Source: JAWLBW01 sp041687475 (GTDB lineage: Bacteria > J088 > JAWLBW01). Taken from it: 9,646 nt of DNA. The stretch covers positions 1 to 9,646 of the forward strand of contig JAWLBW010000174.1 in the NCBI GenBank assembly GCA_041687475.1. The letters run 5' to 3'. The translations under genes and the position numbers were made by a program. The notes under the pieces are model-generated. The model was not told the DNA's origin, ran no database searches, and saw only the letters and a list, made by a program, of their open reading frames with translations. Below are positions 1 through 6,038 of this stretch, one piece after another (the first letter of the stretch is position 1; each line of letters begins with the position of its first letter).

Positions 1-279
1 CTCGCGCTCGCCCTCGGTCTGGCCTCGCTCTCATCGCACCGGGTGCGCGTCGAATCGCTCTTCATCGACGAAGGCTTCGGCAGCCTCGATCCGGAAACGC
101 TTCGGGTGGCCATGGACGCGCTCGACAGCCTGCAGAGCCAGGGCCGCAAGGTCGGCGTCATTTCCCACGTGCAGGAAATGACCGAACGCATCGGCGTGCG
201 GGTCGAGGTGCGCAAGCAATCGGGCGGCCAGAGCCGGGTAACCGTGAGCGGGGGCGACGGGGTGGCGGTGATGGCGTGA
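1..279 (+). CDS. sbcC: SbcC-like exonuclease subunit, C-terminal end (partial)
   Basis: The reading frame is open from base 1, so only the last 92 codons are present. They match the C-terminal half of the SMC/Rad50-type ATPase head of SbcC, which works with the SbcD nuclease to cleave DNA hairpins and double-strand ends. Visible motifs are Walker B plus D-loop, LFIDEGFGSLD (about residues 20-30 of the fragment), and the H-loop VGVISHVQEM (about residues 53-62). The GTG at 43 is internal and not a start, because the conserved LALALGLASLSS helix precedes it in frame. The protein ends QSRVTVSGGDGVAVMA and stops at TGA 277-279. Walker A, the coiled coil and the zinc hook lie outside the window, so a related Rad50/SMC-like ATPase cannot be fully excluded, but the motif order is typical of SbcC. 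sbcD would be expected upstream. Confidence 0.9.
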   Translation, partial: LALALGLASLSSHRVRVESLFIDEGFGSLDPETLRVAMDALDSLQSQGRKVGVISHVQEMTERIGVRVEVRKQSGGQSRVTVSGGDGVAVMA

Positions 280-316
280 AAAATGCCCCGATGGCCAATG
301 GCCAATGCCCGAGGCA

Positions 317-420
317 GACCCCCGTACGTGCAGACCGTGATGCACTTGCCCCCTGAAAGGGGACCGCATTTGGCTCTTCCCCCCGAACGTGCAGGGCGTG
401 ACGCACTTGCTTCGCCCCCT
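317..420 (-). repeat. Dispersed repeat R2, two copies in tandem
   Basis: Two direct copies, 317-360 and 379-420, share the order GTGCAG..CGTGA.GCACTTGC..C-rich. Read on the minus strand each is a C-rich start (CCTTTCAGGGGG in the first copy), then GTG-NNN-CAC, then TGCACGT, then a G-run. A hairpin CCCCT-gaa-AGGGG at 350-362 sits at the edge of the first copy. The same pattern recurs on the plus strand at 1047-1090, so this is a dispersed family and not just a local duplication. No coding potential is evident. Confidence 0.6.
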
Positions 421-685
421 CTCCGGCGATCGTTTGTCTGCGTATTCCCCGCCGGGGAGTGGGCACTGATCGCCGGCGTTCCAGTCCGAAACGGATCCCC
501 TCCGCCTCCAACCCGCGCCATCGGCCGCAACGGATAGCCGTTGGCGCGTGCGTATGGAGGTAGGAGGGGAAGAGCGTGCACCGCTCCGCACACGGGAGGA
601 AGGGGAGGAAGAGGCGACGCGACGGCCGTGCATCCGAAGCCGCAAGTGAGGCCCCCTTTCAGGCTGATGATCCTACACATCTTCA

Positions 686-975
686 GTCCCGGAGGGACGA
701 CTCAGTTGTAGCCCAGGACGTAAGTCTTGGGTATCAGAACGAAAATGGAAATGAACCCCGAAGGGGTGACTTCTCTTTGCCCGGGGTGATAACCCCGGGT
801 TCTTCACACGACCGACTGCAATAACGAGGGTCAATTTCTATGCCGGGAGACCGCCGATACGGCCCAGGGTTACACACTGGGAAATCATGAGCCACCCCTC
901 CGGGGTTCCCAGGGACTTTTCCCAGGTAACCCAGGACTTACGTCCTGGGCTTAGCATAAGCCGGCCCTCCGGGCC
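686..975. repeat. Mirror-symmetric element of two inverted four-hairpin modules
   Basis: Eight hairpins form two inverted modules. Left: H1 GTCCC-gga-GGGAC (686-698), H2 CCCAGGAC-gtaa-GTCTTGGG (712-731), H3 ACCCC-gaa-GGGGT (755-767), H4 CCCGGGGT-gata-ACCCCGGG (780-799). Right, in reverse order: H8 GGCCC-tcc-GGGCC (963-975), H7 CCCAGGAC-ttac-GTCCTGGG (930-949), H6 ACCCC-tcc-GGGGT (894-906), H5 CCCAG...CTGGG (863-881). Outer-edge spacings are identical: 26, 43 and 25 bp between successive hairpins in both modules. Reverse-complementing the right module aligns it with the left, including loops (H7 loop becomes gtaa). The 63-bp centre (800-862) is unpaired. This looks like two inverted copies of a REP-like or MITE-like unit. 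H4 followed by TTCTT could terminate transcription weakly. No transposase is present in the window. Confidence 0.8.
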
Positions 976-1046
976 TCAGCACTTAATCCGGAAACCGGTC
1001 ATCAGATTCGACGCAGGGCATTGCCTGGAAATGTGATCAATGATCG

Positions 1047-1090
1047 GCCTTTCAGGGGGCACGTGATTCACGTGCATCCATTCGGGGGTC
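1047..1090 (+). repeat. Dispersed repeat R2, third copy
   Basis: This copy, on the plus strand, reads CCTTTCAGGGGGCACGTG, then ATTCACGTGC, then ATTCGGGGGTC. It matches the minus-strand reading of the two copies at 317-420 in order and spacing. Its centre is a perfect 7-bp palindrome with a 3-nt loop (1059-1075), replacing the imperfect GTG-NNN-CAC of the other copies. Confidence 0.5.
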
Positions 1091-1195
1091 AAACCGGTAA
1101 CCGACAACAGGCAACAGGCAACTCCCGTCCAACCGTGCAGCACGACGGGCTTCGACGGTGCTCAGCCCGAACGGTACCAGGTCTTCTCGTTCCCC

Positions 1196-1253
1196 CCGTG
1201 CTGCACCTCGCGCTGTACTTATTCGGACGACGGACGACGGACGTCCGACGACC
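1196..1253 (+). repeat. Dispersed repeat R1, short copy
   Basis: This copy begins CCGTGCTGCAC, continues through GCGCTGTACTTATTCGGACG and ends GTCCGACGACC. The first 34 bases are nearly identical to the copy at 4764. Unlike the copies at 2371 and 4764 it lacks the internal segment cagagcctgcactgagcg..., having instead a tandem ggacgac run, so the two GGAC/GTCC halves lie close together. Confidence 0.65.
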
Positions 1254-1274
1254 GCCGTACACGCATGCAGCACG

Positions 1275-1808
1275 TCACCCCTGGTACCCGCCGGCCGGTA
1301 GGTACGGCGCCGGCTCGGCCACGATATCGGCAACCTTGAGCGCCGTTTCAGCTGCCATGCCGAACGCCACGTGGCCGACAAGGGCACGGGTATGCGTCTG
1401 CCAGGGGAAGGCCCAGGGACCGGGGGTATTGCCGGTAAGCCAGTTGACCAGTTCGTCGTTAATTGCGAACACGCCGAGACCGAAGGCGGCGCCGTTTCCA
1501 TTCTTGATACGTAGCCAGCGCATACGGACCAGCGCGTACCCGATGCCAAGACCGGCGCCCAGTAGCTAATGCAGCCACTCGCCGGCCAGCGCCACGTCTT
1601 CCTTGTCAAAATCACGCCCGAACCGGCGGGCCGTGCGTTCGAGCATGATGGCGTCGGCGGTTCTCCCGCCTCGAGCTTCGTATTCACGTCGGCGCGCCTC
1701 TTCGGGCTCGAGCCGATATCCGGCGGTGGTAACGCGGTCCATGGCCCAGGTCGCCAACAAACCGGCGGCCGCACCTTCGAGCGCGTGGCGCAATACGCTT
1801 CGCATCAT
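1275..1808 (-). pseudogene. DUF1440-like small membrane protein gene with in-frame amber codon
   Basis: A minus-strand frame of 178 codons (two stops included) starts at ATG 1808 with a GAAGGGAAGG ribosome-binding site just upstream. It is interrupted only by TAG at codon 81 (bases 1566-1568) and continues in the same frame to TGA at 1275-1277. The first part (80 aa) has a hydrophobic GAAAGLLATWAMDRV segment and a charged REYEARGGRTADA stretch. The second part resumes LLGAGLGIGYALVR, then GLGVFAINDELVNWL, and a TPGPWAFPWQTHTRALVGHVAFG motif. From memory this order (ARGGKTA..., then HW-ALG-GAGA-YG, then GPxAFPWQTHxRxLxGH) is that of a DUF1440/YagU-type inner-membrane protein of about 170-180 aa with unknown function. 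TAG is one base from TGG, TAC, TAT or CAG. Both halves keep family-like sequence, so the mutation is recent, a sequencing error, or read through. An internal ATG at 1523 could express only the second half. Confidence 0.75.
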
Positions 1809-1810
1809 TT

Positions 1811-1871
1811 ACCTTCCCTTCAGGTACCTTCCTTCCAGGTACCTTCCTTTCGGGGCACCTTCCCTTCGCAG
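1811..1871 (-). repeat. 15-bp tandem repeat over the leader of the DUF1440-like gene
   Basis: Four units, 1811-1825, 1826-1840, 1841-1856 and 1857-1871, read on the plus strand as ACCTTCCCTTCAGGT and close variants. On the minus strand each unit contains GAAGG(G/A)AAGG, a Shine-Dalgarno-like string, and the last unit is the ribosome-binding site of the gene starting at 1808 (spacing about 4-5 nt to ATG). The third unit is 16 bp and the fourth is the most diverged (GCAC and CGCAG ends). Confidence 0.75.
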
Positions 1872-2370
1872 ACACGGCCGCACTTTCCGTCGCTTCCTGC
1901 ATGGGACTAAGGGGTGGTAGGTCGCGACTTGGAGCTCGGCCCAAACGCCCCTCTGTAATTTCAAGCACTTACAGGCACTTGGCAATTAATTGCGAAAATT
2001 CAGGCACATGAATGCCTTGCTTCACTACCCCCCCCCGCCTACAAACCGCCGGCCCGTGCCCCCTCTCCGATTTGCCGAGCCTGCGTCCGCGGGTTGGGAG
2101 AGGAAGGGGAGCACACGGACGATCGATTTTTCTTAATCTGAATAATCAAGCCACTCCCCGCCGGGGAGTATGAAGTCACGGAAGCACGGCGGGGGGCTTC
2201 GTGCCACGTGCAGCAGGGAACCCCCAAACCCCCTCAGCGAGGGGGATTAACTGAGCGCCGCCAGGGGCGTCGACCATTGTTTGTGGTAAGCGAAGCGTGT
2301 TCAGTTGATGCTCGCCGACGGCGAGCCACAGTCATACCCCCAAGCGATGGGGGTGCAGGGGGAAGCCCTG
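1872..2370. other. Intergenic region with hairpins and an AT-rich palindrome
   Basis: I find no gene. An AT-richer patch at about 1955-2015 holds the perfect 12-bp palindrome GCAATTAATTGC (1982-1993) flanked by two direct caggcac repeats (1972-1978, 2001-2007). A run of nine C lies at 2028-2036. Hairpins follow: ACTCCCC-gcc-GGGGAGT (2153-2169), CCCCCT-cagcg-AGGGGG (2229-2245), CTCGCC-gac-GGCGAG (2311-2325), ACCCCC-aagcgat-GGGGGT (2336-2354) and GCAGGG-ggaag-CCCTGC (2355-2371). None has a T tail convincing enough to call a terminator. Confidence 0.6.
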
Positions 2371-2440
2371 CAGCACGCGTCCTGTATTTATTCGGACGAC
2401 CAGAGCCTGCACTGAGCGGAGCGAATGTGTCCGACGACCG
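2371..2440 (+). repeat. Dispersed repeat R1, long copy before cassette 1
   Basis: It reads GCACGCGTCCTGTATTTATT, then CGGACGACCAGAGCCTGC, then ACTGAGCGGAGCGAATGTGT, then CCGACGACC. The outer halves TCGGAC and GTCCGA pair across a ~32-bp interior. The interior is nearly identical to the copy at 4764-4846 (one G/A difference in agcg[g/a]agcg). It ends about 40 bp before the -35 of the A1 promoter. Confidence 0.7.
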
Positions 2441-2478
2441 CCGTCCAGTAATAGCCTGCCACGCGGCGTTGAGTTTTC

Positions 2479-2507
2479 TTGCCGGTCTTTGCCGCCTGCT
2501 GTACTAT
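2479..2507 (+). promoter_or_regulatory. Predicted sigma70-like promoter of lipoprotein cassette 1
   Basis: TTGCCG (2479-2484), a 17-bp spacer and TACTAT (2502-2507). The arrangement is repeated before A2 (TTGCCC-17-TACCAT at 4890-4918). Around both, TTCTTGCC at the -35 and the bases after the -10 (ATTGAG, then CTTC) are conserved although the spacers differ. This conservation is the main support. The 5' leader to ATG 2585 would be about 70 nt. Confidence 0.55.
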
Positions 2508-2584
2508 TGAGCCTTCTCCAAAAATCCGAATACCCGGCGCACGCCGACGTGGGATGCGGCCGGTACGAACAGTGAGTCTTTTTC

Positions 2585-3628
2585 ATGATGAAGTCCACCA
2601 CCTTTCTGGGGCTGTTGCTCACGGCACCGGCATTGTCCGGGTGCGCTGTTGAGCCGGGCGATATTACCGACGTGGCCCGCGAACTGGCCGCGGCCGATCG
2701 CACCAACCTCGATTTAAAGCCGGGCGAATATCTGGTTTACAGCCAGGCGGCCACCGAAACCGCGCAAGAACTGCGCTTGGAAGCCGATGGTACGGTTACC
2801 GTGGGCGAAGGTGGAGCGACGACCGAGTCTGCACGCACGACGGTGCAGAAGGTCATCGCCCGCGCTCGCATCCAGAGCACCGAAGCCGACGGGTTCGTGA
2901 TGGCCGAGGTTTCGCAGATGACGAAGCAGACCGAGATCGTCGACGGCGACGTCACCAACCTGACTGATTTCACACCCGAGCGGGCCGAGTATCACCTCTA
3001 CGCCGCCGACGGGTGGGTGCGACGCATCGATGCACACTCCGACAGCGATGAAGACAGTGCCCAGGGTATCGCTACCTACCCACTGAACCCACGTCCCGGC
3101 GATTTTTACGTCGACGATCGCGGCGACACGTACGAGGCGGTCAAGAAACCGGTGTCGGTCAGCGGTACGCGAGCCGTCAAGCTGGTGCAACACGCCAAGG
3201 CATCGACGTTGGCGATCGAAGAACTCTTCAGCGAGTGCTACGAGATCGTCGAGGCCGAGTCGGGTATACCCGACAACCTGGACATTCGACCGCGCCTCGA
3301 TCGAAACTGCTTCGGCCCCGACGGGTTCGTCACCGGCACCTTTACCCACCGCGCCGATACCTACCGCCTCGTGGGGTCGCAACTTGTTCTGCGCGACCGG
3401 GTTTACGAAGAGACGTACATCGTTGAAAGCATCTGGTGTGGTGCGCCCGGCGATGAGTTCCCCTTTGCGGCCGGCCCTCTCGGCACTACGCTGGAAGACT
3501 GCCACCCCGATGCCGAGGTCTACTTCACCGGCGCGAAAGTAACACGCGACGAAACGACCGAACTTGTGAAGCGCGCCGTCTCGACCGATGCAGAGACCCT
3601 TCCTGAAATCGCCGACGCGGCCGAGTGA
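2585..3628 (+). CDS. Predicted lipoprotein A1, first gene of duplicated cassette
   Basis: A 347-residue secreted protein of no family I recognise. The N-terminus MMKSTTFLGLLLTAPALSGC is a lipoprotein signal peptide with an LSGC lipobox and lipidated Cys20; Ala at the next position predicts the outer membrane under the E. coli sorting rule. The mature part is acidic and soluble-looking, with no further membrane segment. Four cysteines (218 in ECYEIV, 242 in NCFGPDG, 285 in WCGAP, 306 in DCHPD) are all kept in A2 and could form two disulfides. A central NPRPGDFYVDDRG (around 168-180) is shared with A2 and, partly, with the B proteins. The start is set by alignment with A2; the ribosome-binding site is weak (GTGAG, about 9 nt upstream). 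ATG 2588 is an equally possible start. Translation of B1 follows after 12 bp, so A1-B1 is very likely co-transcribed. Function unknown; a structural or binding role at the envelope is only inference. Confidence 0.85.
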   Translation: MMKSTTFLGLLLTAPALSGCAVEPGDITDVARELAAADRTNLDLKPGEYLVYSQAATETAQELRLEADGTVTVGEGGATTESARTTVQKVIARARIQSTEADGFVMAEVSQMTKQTEIVDGDVTNLTDFTPERAEYHLYAADGWVRRIDAHSDSDEDSAQGIATYPLNPRPGDFYVDDRGDTYEAVKKPVSVSGTRAVKLVQHAKASTLAIEELFSECYEIVEAESGIPDNLDIRPRLDRNCFGPDGFVTGTFTHRADTYRLVGSQLVLRDRVYEETYIVESIWCGAPGDEFPFAAGPLGTTLEDCHPDAEVYFTGAKVTRDETTELVKRAVSTDAETLPEIADAAE

Positions 3629-3640
3629 TTGGAGACCAAC

Positions 3641-4654
3641 ATGAAAAACGTCAAGAAAATCGTTCTCGGTGTTGTTTCCCTCACGTTTGCCGCCTGCGGC
3701 CTGAGCGATCAGGAAATCGAAAACGCATTGCGAGATGCCGACGACTCGCCCGCCGGTCACCTCGATTACCGCGTTGGCCTGAAGTGGACTGAAAGTACGC
3801 GCCGGACCGATACCCACCTGCTGCTCAAGTACGAAAACGGCGCCTACACCTACTGTGACCTCGGCGACCTCATGACGGGCAGCGATTGCCCCACGCCCGT
3901 TGAAGGTGAGGCGACTGTTGCCGAAACCGAAACCGTACACCATGTCGTCGGCAAGGTCGATGCGGCGTCGCTGGCCTTGCCGGGCTACGCCGTACGCACG
4001 ACCACGACCACCCGTGAGCGCCTCGAAGGCTATGATCCCGAGACCGATACCTTCTCCGAAGACGGCGAGGAGGTCGAAAACAGAGCCACCGATCTGTTTA
4101 CGTTAGGCGAACACAACGGCTTCGTGGTCTGGCTCGACGGCGTCGACAACGACGTAAGCCGCGGCAAGACCCTGTTTCCCTCCAATCCGCGCGTCGACGG
4201 CGTATACGTCGACGACATGGGGGGATCGTGGCGCGTGAACGAGGTCGCCACGGTCGACATCGGCGAGCTGACCGGCCTCACTGCCCATCGTATTCACAAG
4301 GCGACGCGTCGAACGATGGAGCAGCCCGATCGCGATTGGCTCGTGCGCAACTGTGTGCTCAAGGTTCCGATCAGCGACACCGAATTTGAGATTGTTACCT
4401 TGAAGGGGAACGGCGATCCCTGCAAGGGGCCCTGGCTGCTTGAAGAAACCATTGAATTAAGCCTTTACCACGATGTGCCGGTCACGTACGCGCGCAAGCA
4501 GCGGTGGCTTACGCTGATTTCCGCCAAGGCCCGCTCCGACGACACATTTCTTGTCGACTACTATGAGAAGGCACGGGGCGACGATGCCCTTGTCTTCCGG
4601 TTCGACGAGCGAACCATTATCGAGACTGGCGAGGTTACCAGCTTGACCTGGTAA
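3641..4654 (+). CDS. Predicted lipoprotein B1, second gene of duplicated cassette
   Basis: A 337-residue protein. ATG 3641 is chosen over the upstream in-frame TTG 3629 because GGAG (3631-3634) lies six bases before it and because this makes the signal peptide match B2. The signal peptide MKNVKKIVLGVVSLTFAAC gives lipidated Cys19; Phe at -3 is unusual where Leu is normal, while B2 has the canonical LTAC. Gly follows the Cys, predicting the outer membrane. Conserved cysteines are C72 (YCDLGD), C83 (DCP), C238 (NCVLK) and C261 (PCKGPW). A VDG-VYVDDMGGSWRV core (around 186-200) parallels NPR..YVDDRG of A1, and the end ARGDDALVF is identical in B2. An acidic stretch around 128-148 (DPETDTFSEDGEEVE) is about ten residues longer than in B2. 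I do not recognise the family. Confidence 0.85.
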   Translation: MKNVKKIVLGVVSLTFAACGLSDQEIENALRDADDSPAGHLDYRVGLKWTESTRRTDTHLLLKYENGAYTYCDLGDLMTGSDCPTPVEGEATVAETETVHHVVGKVDAASLALPGYAVRTTTTTRERLEGYDPETDTFSEDGEEVENRATDLFTLGEHNGFVVWLDGVDNDVSRGKTLFPSNPRVDGVYVDDMGGSWRVNEVATVDIGELTGLTAHRIHKATRRTMEQPDRDWLVRNCVLKVPISDTEFEIVTLKGNGDPCKGPWLLEETIELSLYHDVPVTYARKQRWLTLISAKARSDDTFLVDYYEKARGDDALVFRFDERTIIETGEVTSLTW

Positions 4655-4679
4655 GTCTCGACATCCATTCTTGCTGCAC

Positions 4680-4708
4680 AGCCCCGGCCCACCACGGCCG
4701 GGGCTTTT
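4680..4708 (+). terminator. Intrinsic terminator after B1
   Basis: Perfect 9-bp GC stem GCCCCGGCC (4681-4689) / GGCCGGGGC (4696-4704) with a 6-nt loop, extended by an A-T pair and followed by TTTT. It lies 26 bp after the B1 stop. It should separate cassette 1 from cassette 2. Confidence 0.9.
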
Positions 4709-4763
4709 CTGTCGGGACAAGGCCGTACCCCCGGATCCCCCGCGCCATCGATCTTCAGCCACA

Positions 4764-4846
4764 CCGTGCTGCACATTGCGCTGTACTTGTTCGGACGTCC
4801 GACGTCCAGAGCCTGCACTGAGCGAAGCGAATGTGTCCGACGACCA
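4764..4846 (+). repeat. Dispersed repeat R1, long copy before cassette 2
   Basis: It begins CCGTGCTGCACATTGCGCTG like the copy at 1196, then contains a perfect 12-bp palindrome TCGGACGTCCGA, then the interior CAGAGCCTGCACTGAGCG and AAGCGAATGTGTCCGACGACC shared with the copy at 2371. It ends about 44 bp before the A2 promoter -35, nearly the same place as in cassette 1. Confidence 0.7.
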
Positions 4847-4889
4847 CTTTAATCGCCGTTCGCAGCGTCAAGGCCCGCACAGGGGCTTC

Positions 4890-4918
4890 TTGCCCGCACG
4901 TGGGCCCGGTGCTACCAT
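4890..4918 (+). promoter_or_regulatory. Predicted sigma70-like promoter of lipoprotein cassette 2
   Basis: TTGCCC (4890-4895), a 17-bp spacer and TACCAT (4913-4918). It corresponds position by position to the cassette 1 promoter, with conserved ATTGAGC just downstream. The -10 is one base poorer than TACTAT, so this cassette may be more weakly transcribed. Confidence 0.5.
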
Positions 4919-4932
4919 TGAGCTTCCCTGCA

Positions 4933-4956
4933 AAAGCCGACCTGCAAAGCGGCTTT
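4933..4956 (+). other. 5' leader hairpin before A2
   Basis: AAAGCCG (4933-4939) pairs perfectly with CGGCTTT (4950-4956) around a 10-nt loop. It lies in the predicted A2 leader, 28 bases before ATG 4985. Cassette 1 has no equivalent of this strength. It could affect mRNA stability or translation; role unproven. Confidence 0.4.
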
Positions 4957-4984
4957 CCAGTCGACAGATACGATGAGTATTTCC

Positions 4985-6025
4985 ATGTTGAAGTCCATGA
5001 CGTTCCTGGGCCTGCTGCTCACCCTGCCGGCGTTGGCCGGATGCGCCGTTGAGCCGGGCGATATTACCGACGCCGCGCGCGGTCTCGCCGCGAGCAAGCG
5101 CCTCAGCCTCGACTTCATTCCGGGCGAGTATATGGTTTACGCCGGTGCTGCAACGGAGCTGACCCACGGGCTGCGCCTCGACAGCGATGGCGCCGTCACT
5201 TTGATGGAAGACGGAGAAAAGCTTGAGTTCCATAGCGTAGCGGTACACAAGATTATGGCGCGGGTGCGACTGGAGAGTGCTGCGCAGGACGGGTACGTGG
5301 TGGCTGCGGTTTCCAGGGTCACGGACGCAACCCGCACCGTCGACGACGAGGTAACAAATCTGGCCGGCTTCATTCCGGAGCGGCAGGAGTACCACCTCTA
5401 TGTCGCCGATAGATGGGTGCGCCGGACGCTTACCACGTCAAGCGGCGACGACAAAAGCGTCATGGAACTTGCCGCGTACCCCCTGAACCCTCGTCCGGGT
5501 CTGTACTACGTCGACGATCGCGGAAACACGAGCGAAGCCGTAGAGAGTACGGAAAGGATTCTCGACATTCCCGCCGTCAAGCTGTTACAGCAGTCGGCGC
5601 CGTCTCCGCTGGCGATCGAAAATCTGTTCGAAGAGTGTTACGAAATCGTAGAGTCGGAAGCGGGTACCCCCGACCGGGTAGATGTCGTGCCCCGGGCCGA
5701 CCGAGGCTGCTTCGGGCCCGATGGTTATGTCGACGGTGTCTTTCCTGGCCTGTCCGACAGTTACTCCCTGGTCGGCGGCGGATTGTTGTTGAAGAACCGG
5801 GTGTACGAAGAGTCGTTCCGGATAGATGAGATCTGGTGCGGCGCCGCTGAAGATCCGATCGTTGTGTTTGCCGCCATCGGAAACAAGCTTTACGATTGCG
5901 CGTCCGATGCCGAAATCTATTTCACAGGCATGAAGACCACCCGTGACGAAACGACCGTGCTCGTGAAACGGGGTCTGTCCGACAATTCCCAGACTCTTCC
6001 TGAAATCGCCGATGCGACCGAGTGA
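4985..6025 (+). CDS. Predicted lipoprotein A2, paralog of A1
   Basis: A 346-residue lipoprotein. ATG 4973 would add four residues (MSIS), but ATG 4985 aligns exactly with the A1 start (MLKSMTFLG against MMKSTTFLG) and places the lipobox Cys at residue 20 in both (LAGC). By eye roughly half of residues match A1, with the signal peptide, CAVEPGDITD, YPLNPRPG.(F/Y)YVDDRG, CFGPDG and the C-terminal TLPEIAD nearly unchanged. All four mature cysteines are kept (218, 242, 285, 305). The central surface-like parts diverge most, as expected of a duplicated envelope protein whose exposed regions have drifted. It is followed after 13 bp by B2. Function unknown. Confidence 0.85.
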   Translation: MLKSMTFLGLLLTLPALAGCAVEPGDITDAARGLAASKRLSLDFIPGEYMVYAGAATELTHGLRLDSDGAVTLMEDGEKLEFHSVAVHKIMARVRLESAAQDGYVVAAVSRVTDATRTVDDEVTNLAGFIPERQEYHLYVADRWVRRTLTTSSGDDKSVMELAAYPLNPRPGLYYVDDRGNTSEAVESTERILDIPAVKLLQQSAPSPLAIENLFEECYEIVESEAGTPDRVDVVPRADRGCFGPDGYVDGVFPGLSDSYSLVGGGLLLKNRVYEESFRIDEIWCGAAEDPIVVFAAIGNKLYDCASDAEIYFTGMKTTRDETTVLVKRGLSDNSQTLPEIADATE

Positions 6026-6038
6026 GCGGAGACGTAGA

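Larger units (their letters stand above)
280..1274. other. Repeat-rich intergenic region, no credible gene
   Basis: About 1 kb without a supportable gene. Open frames here are Arg/Pro/Gly/His-rich and follow the repeats rather than any protein family. Contents in order: the direct repeat atggcca x2 just after sbcC (292-307); two copies of a ~42-bp repeat (317-360, 379-420); a hairpin around 444-460 (TTCCCC-gcc-GGGGAG core); the mirror-symmetric hairpin element (686-975); a third copy of the 42-bp repeat (1047-1090) containing a perfect GCACGTG-att-CACGTGC palindrome at 1059-1075; a short tandem caacagg repeat (1105-1122); a GGGCT...AGCCC hairpin in a ttcgac..gctcagcccgaac context (1147-1174), which resembles a dispersed repeat I recall from many bacterial genomes; and the first copy of repeat R1 (1196-1253). 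No clear T-tailed terminator follows sbcC. Confidence 0.7.

Noticed and set aside
780..804. Hairpin H4 with TTCTT as a terminator for sbcC
   Set aside because: It is 500 bp past the sbcC stop and belongs to the repeated hairpin module. The T tract is interrupted.
576..824. 82-codon frame reading AQDVSLGYQ...EPRRGDFSLPGVITPG
   Set aside because: The protein-like look comes from the hairpin module. The inverted module read in the matching frame has stop codons, so DNA or RNA structure, not protein, is conserved.
280..1274. CRISPR array
   Set aside because: Repeats are few, differ in orientation and length, and are not regularly spaced by unique spacers.
2208..2510. 100-codon frame before A1 containing RPEPALSGANVSDDRRP
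   Set aside because: It reads through hairpins and repeat R1 and runs into the A1 promoter. A similar peptide near 4800 simply reflects the other R1 copy.
3629..3640. TTG 3629 as the start of B1, with METN added
   Set aside because: It abuts the A1 stop with its would-be GGAG site downstream of it. ATG 3641 has correct spacing and matches the B2 signal peptide.
2714..3943. 409-codon open frame antisense to A1 and the start of B1
   Set aside because: It is the shadow of the lipoprotein genes, has no signal or motif, and crosses the A1/B1 boundary that has its own ribosome-binding site.
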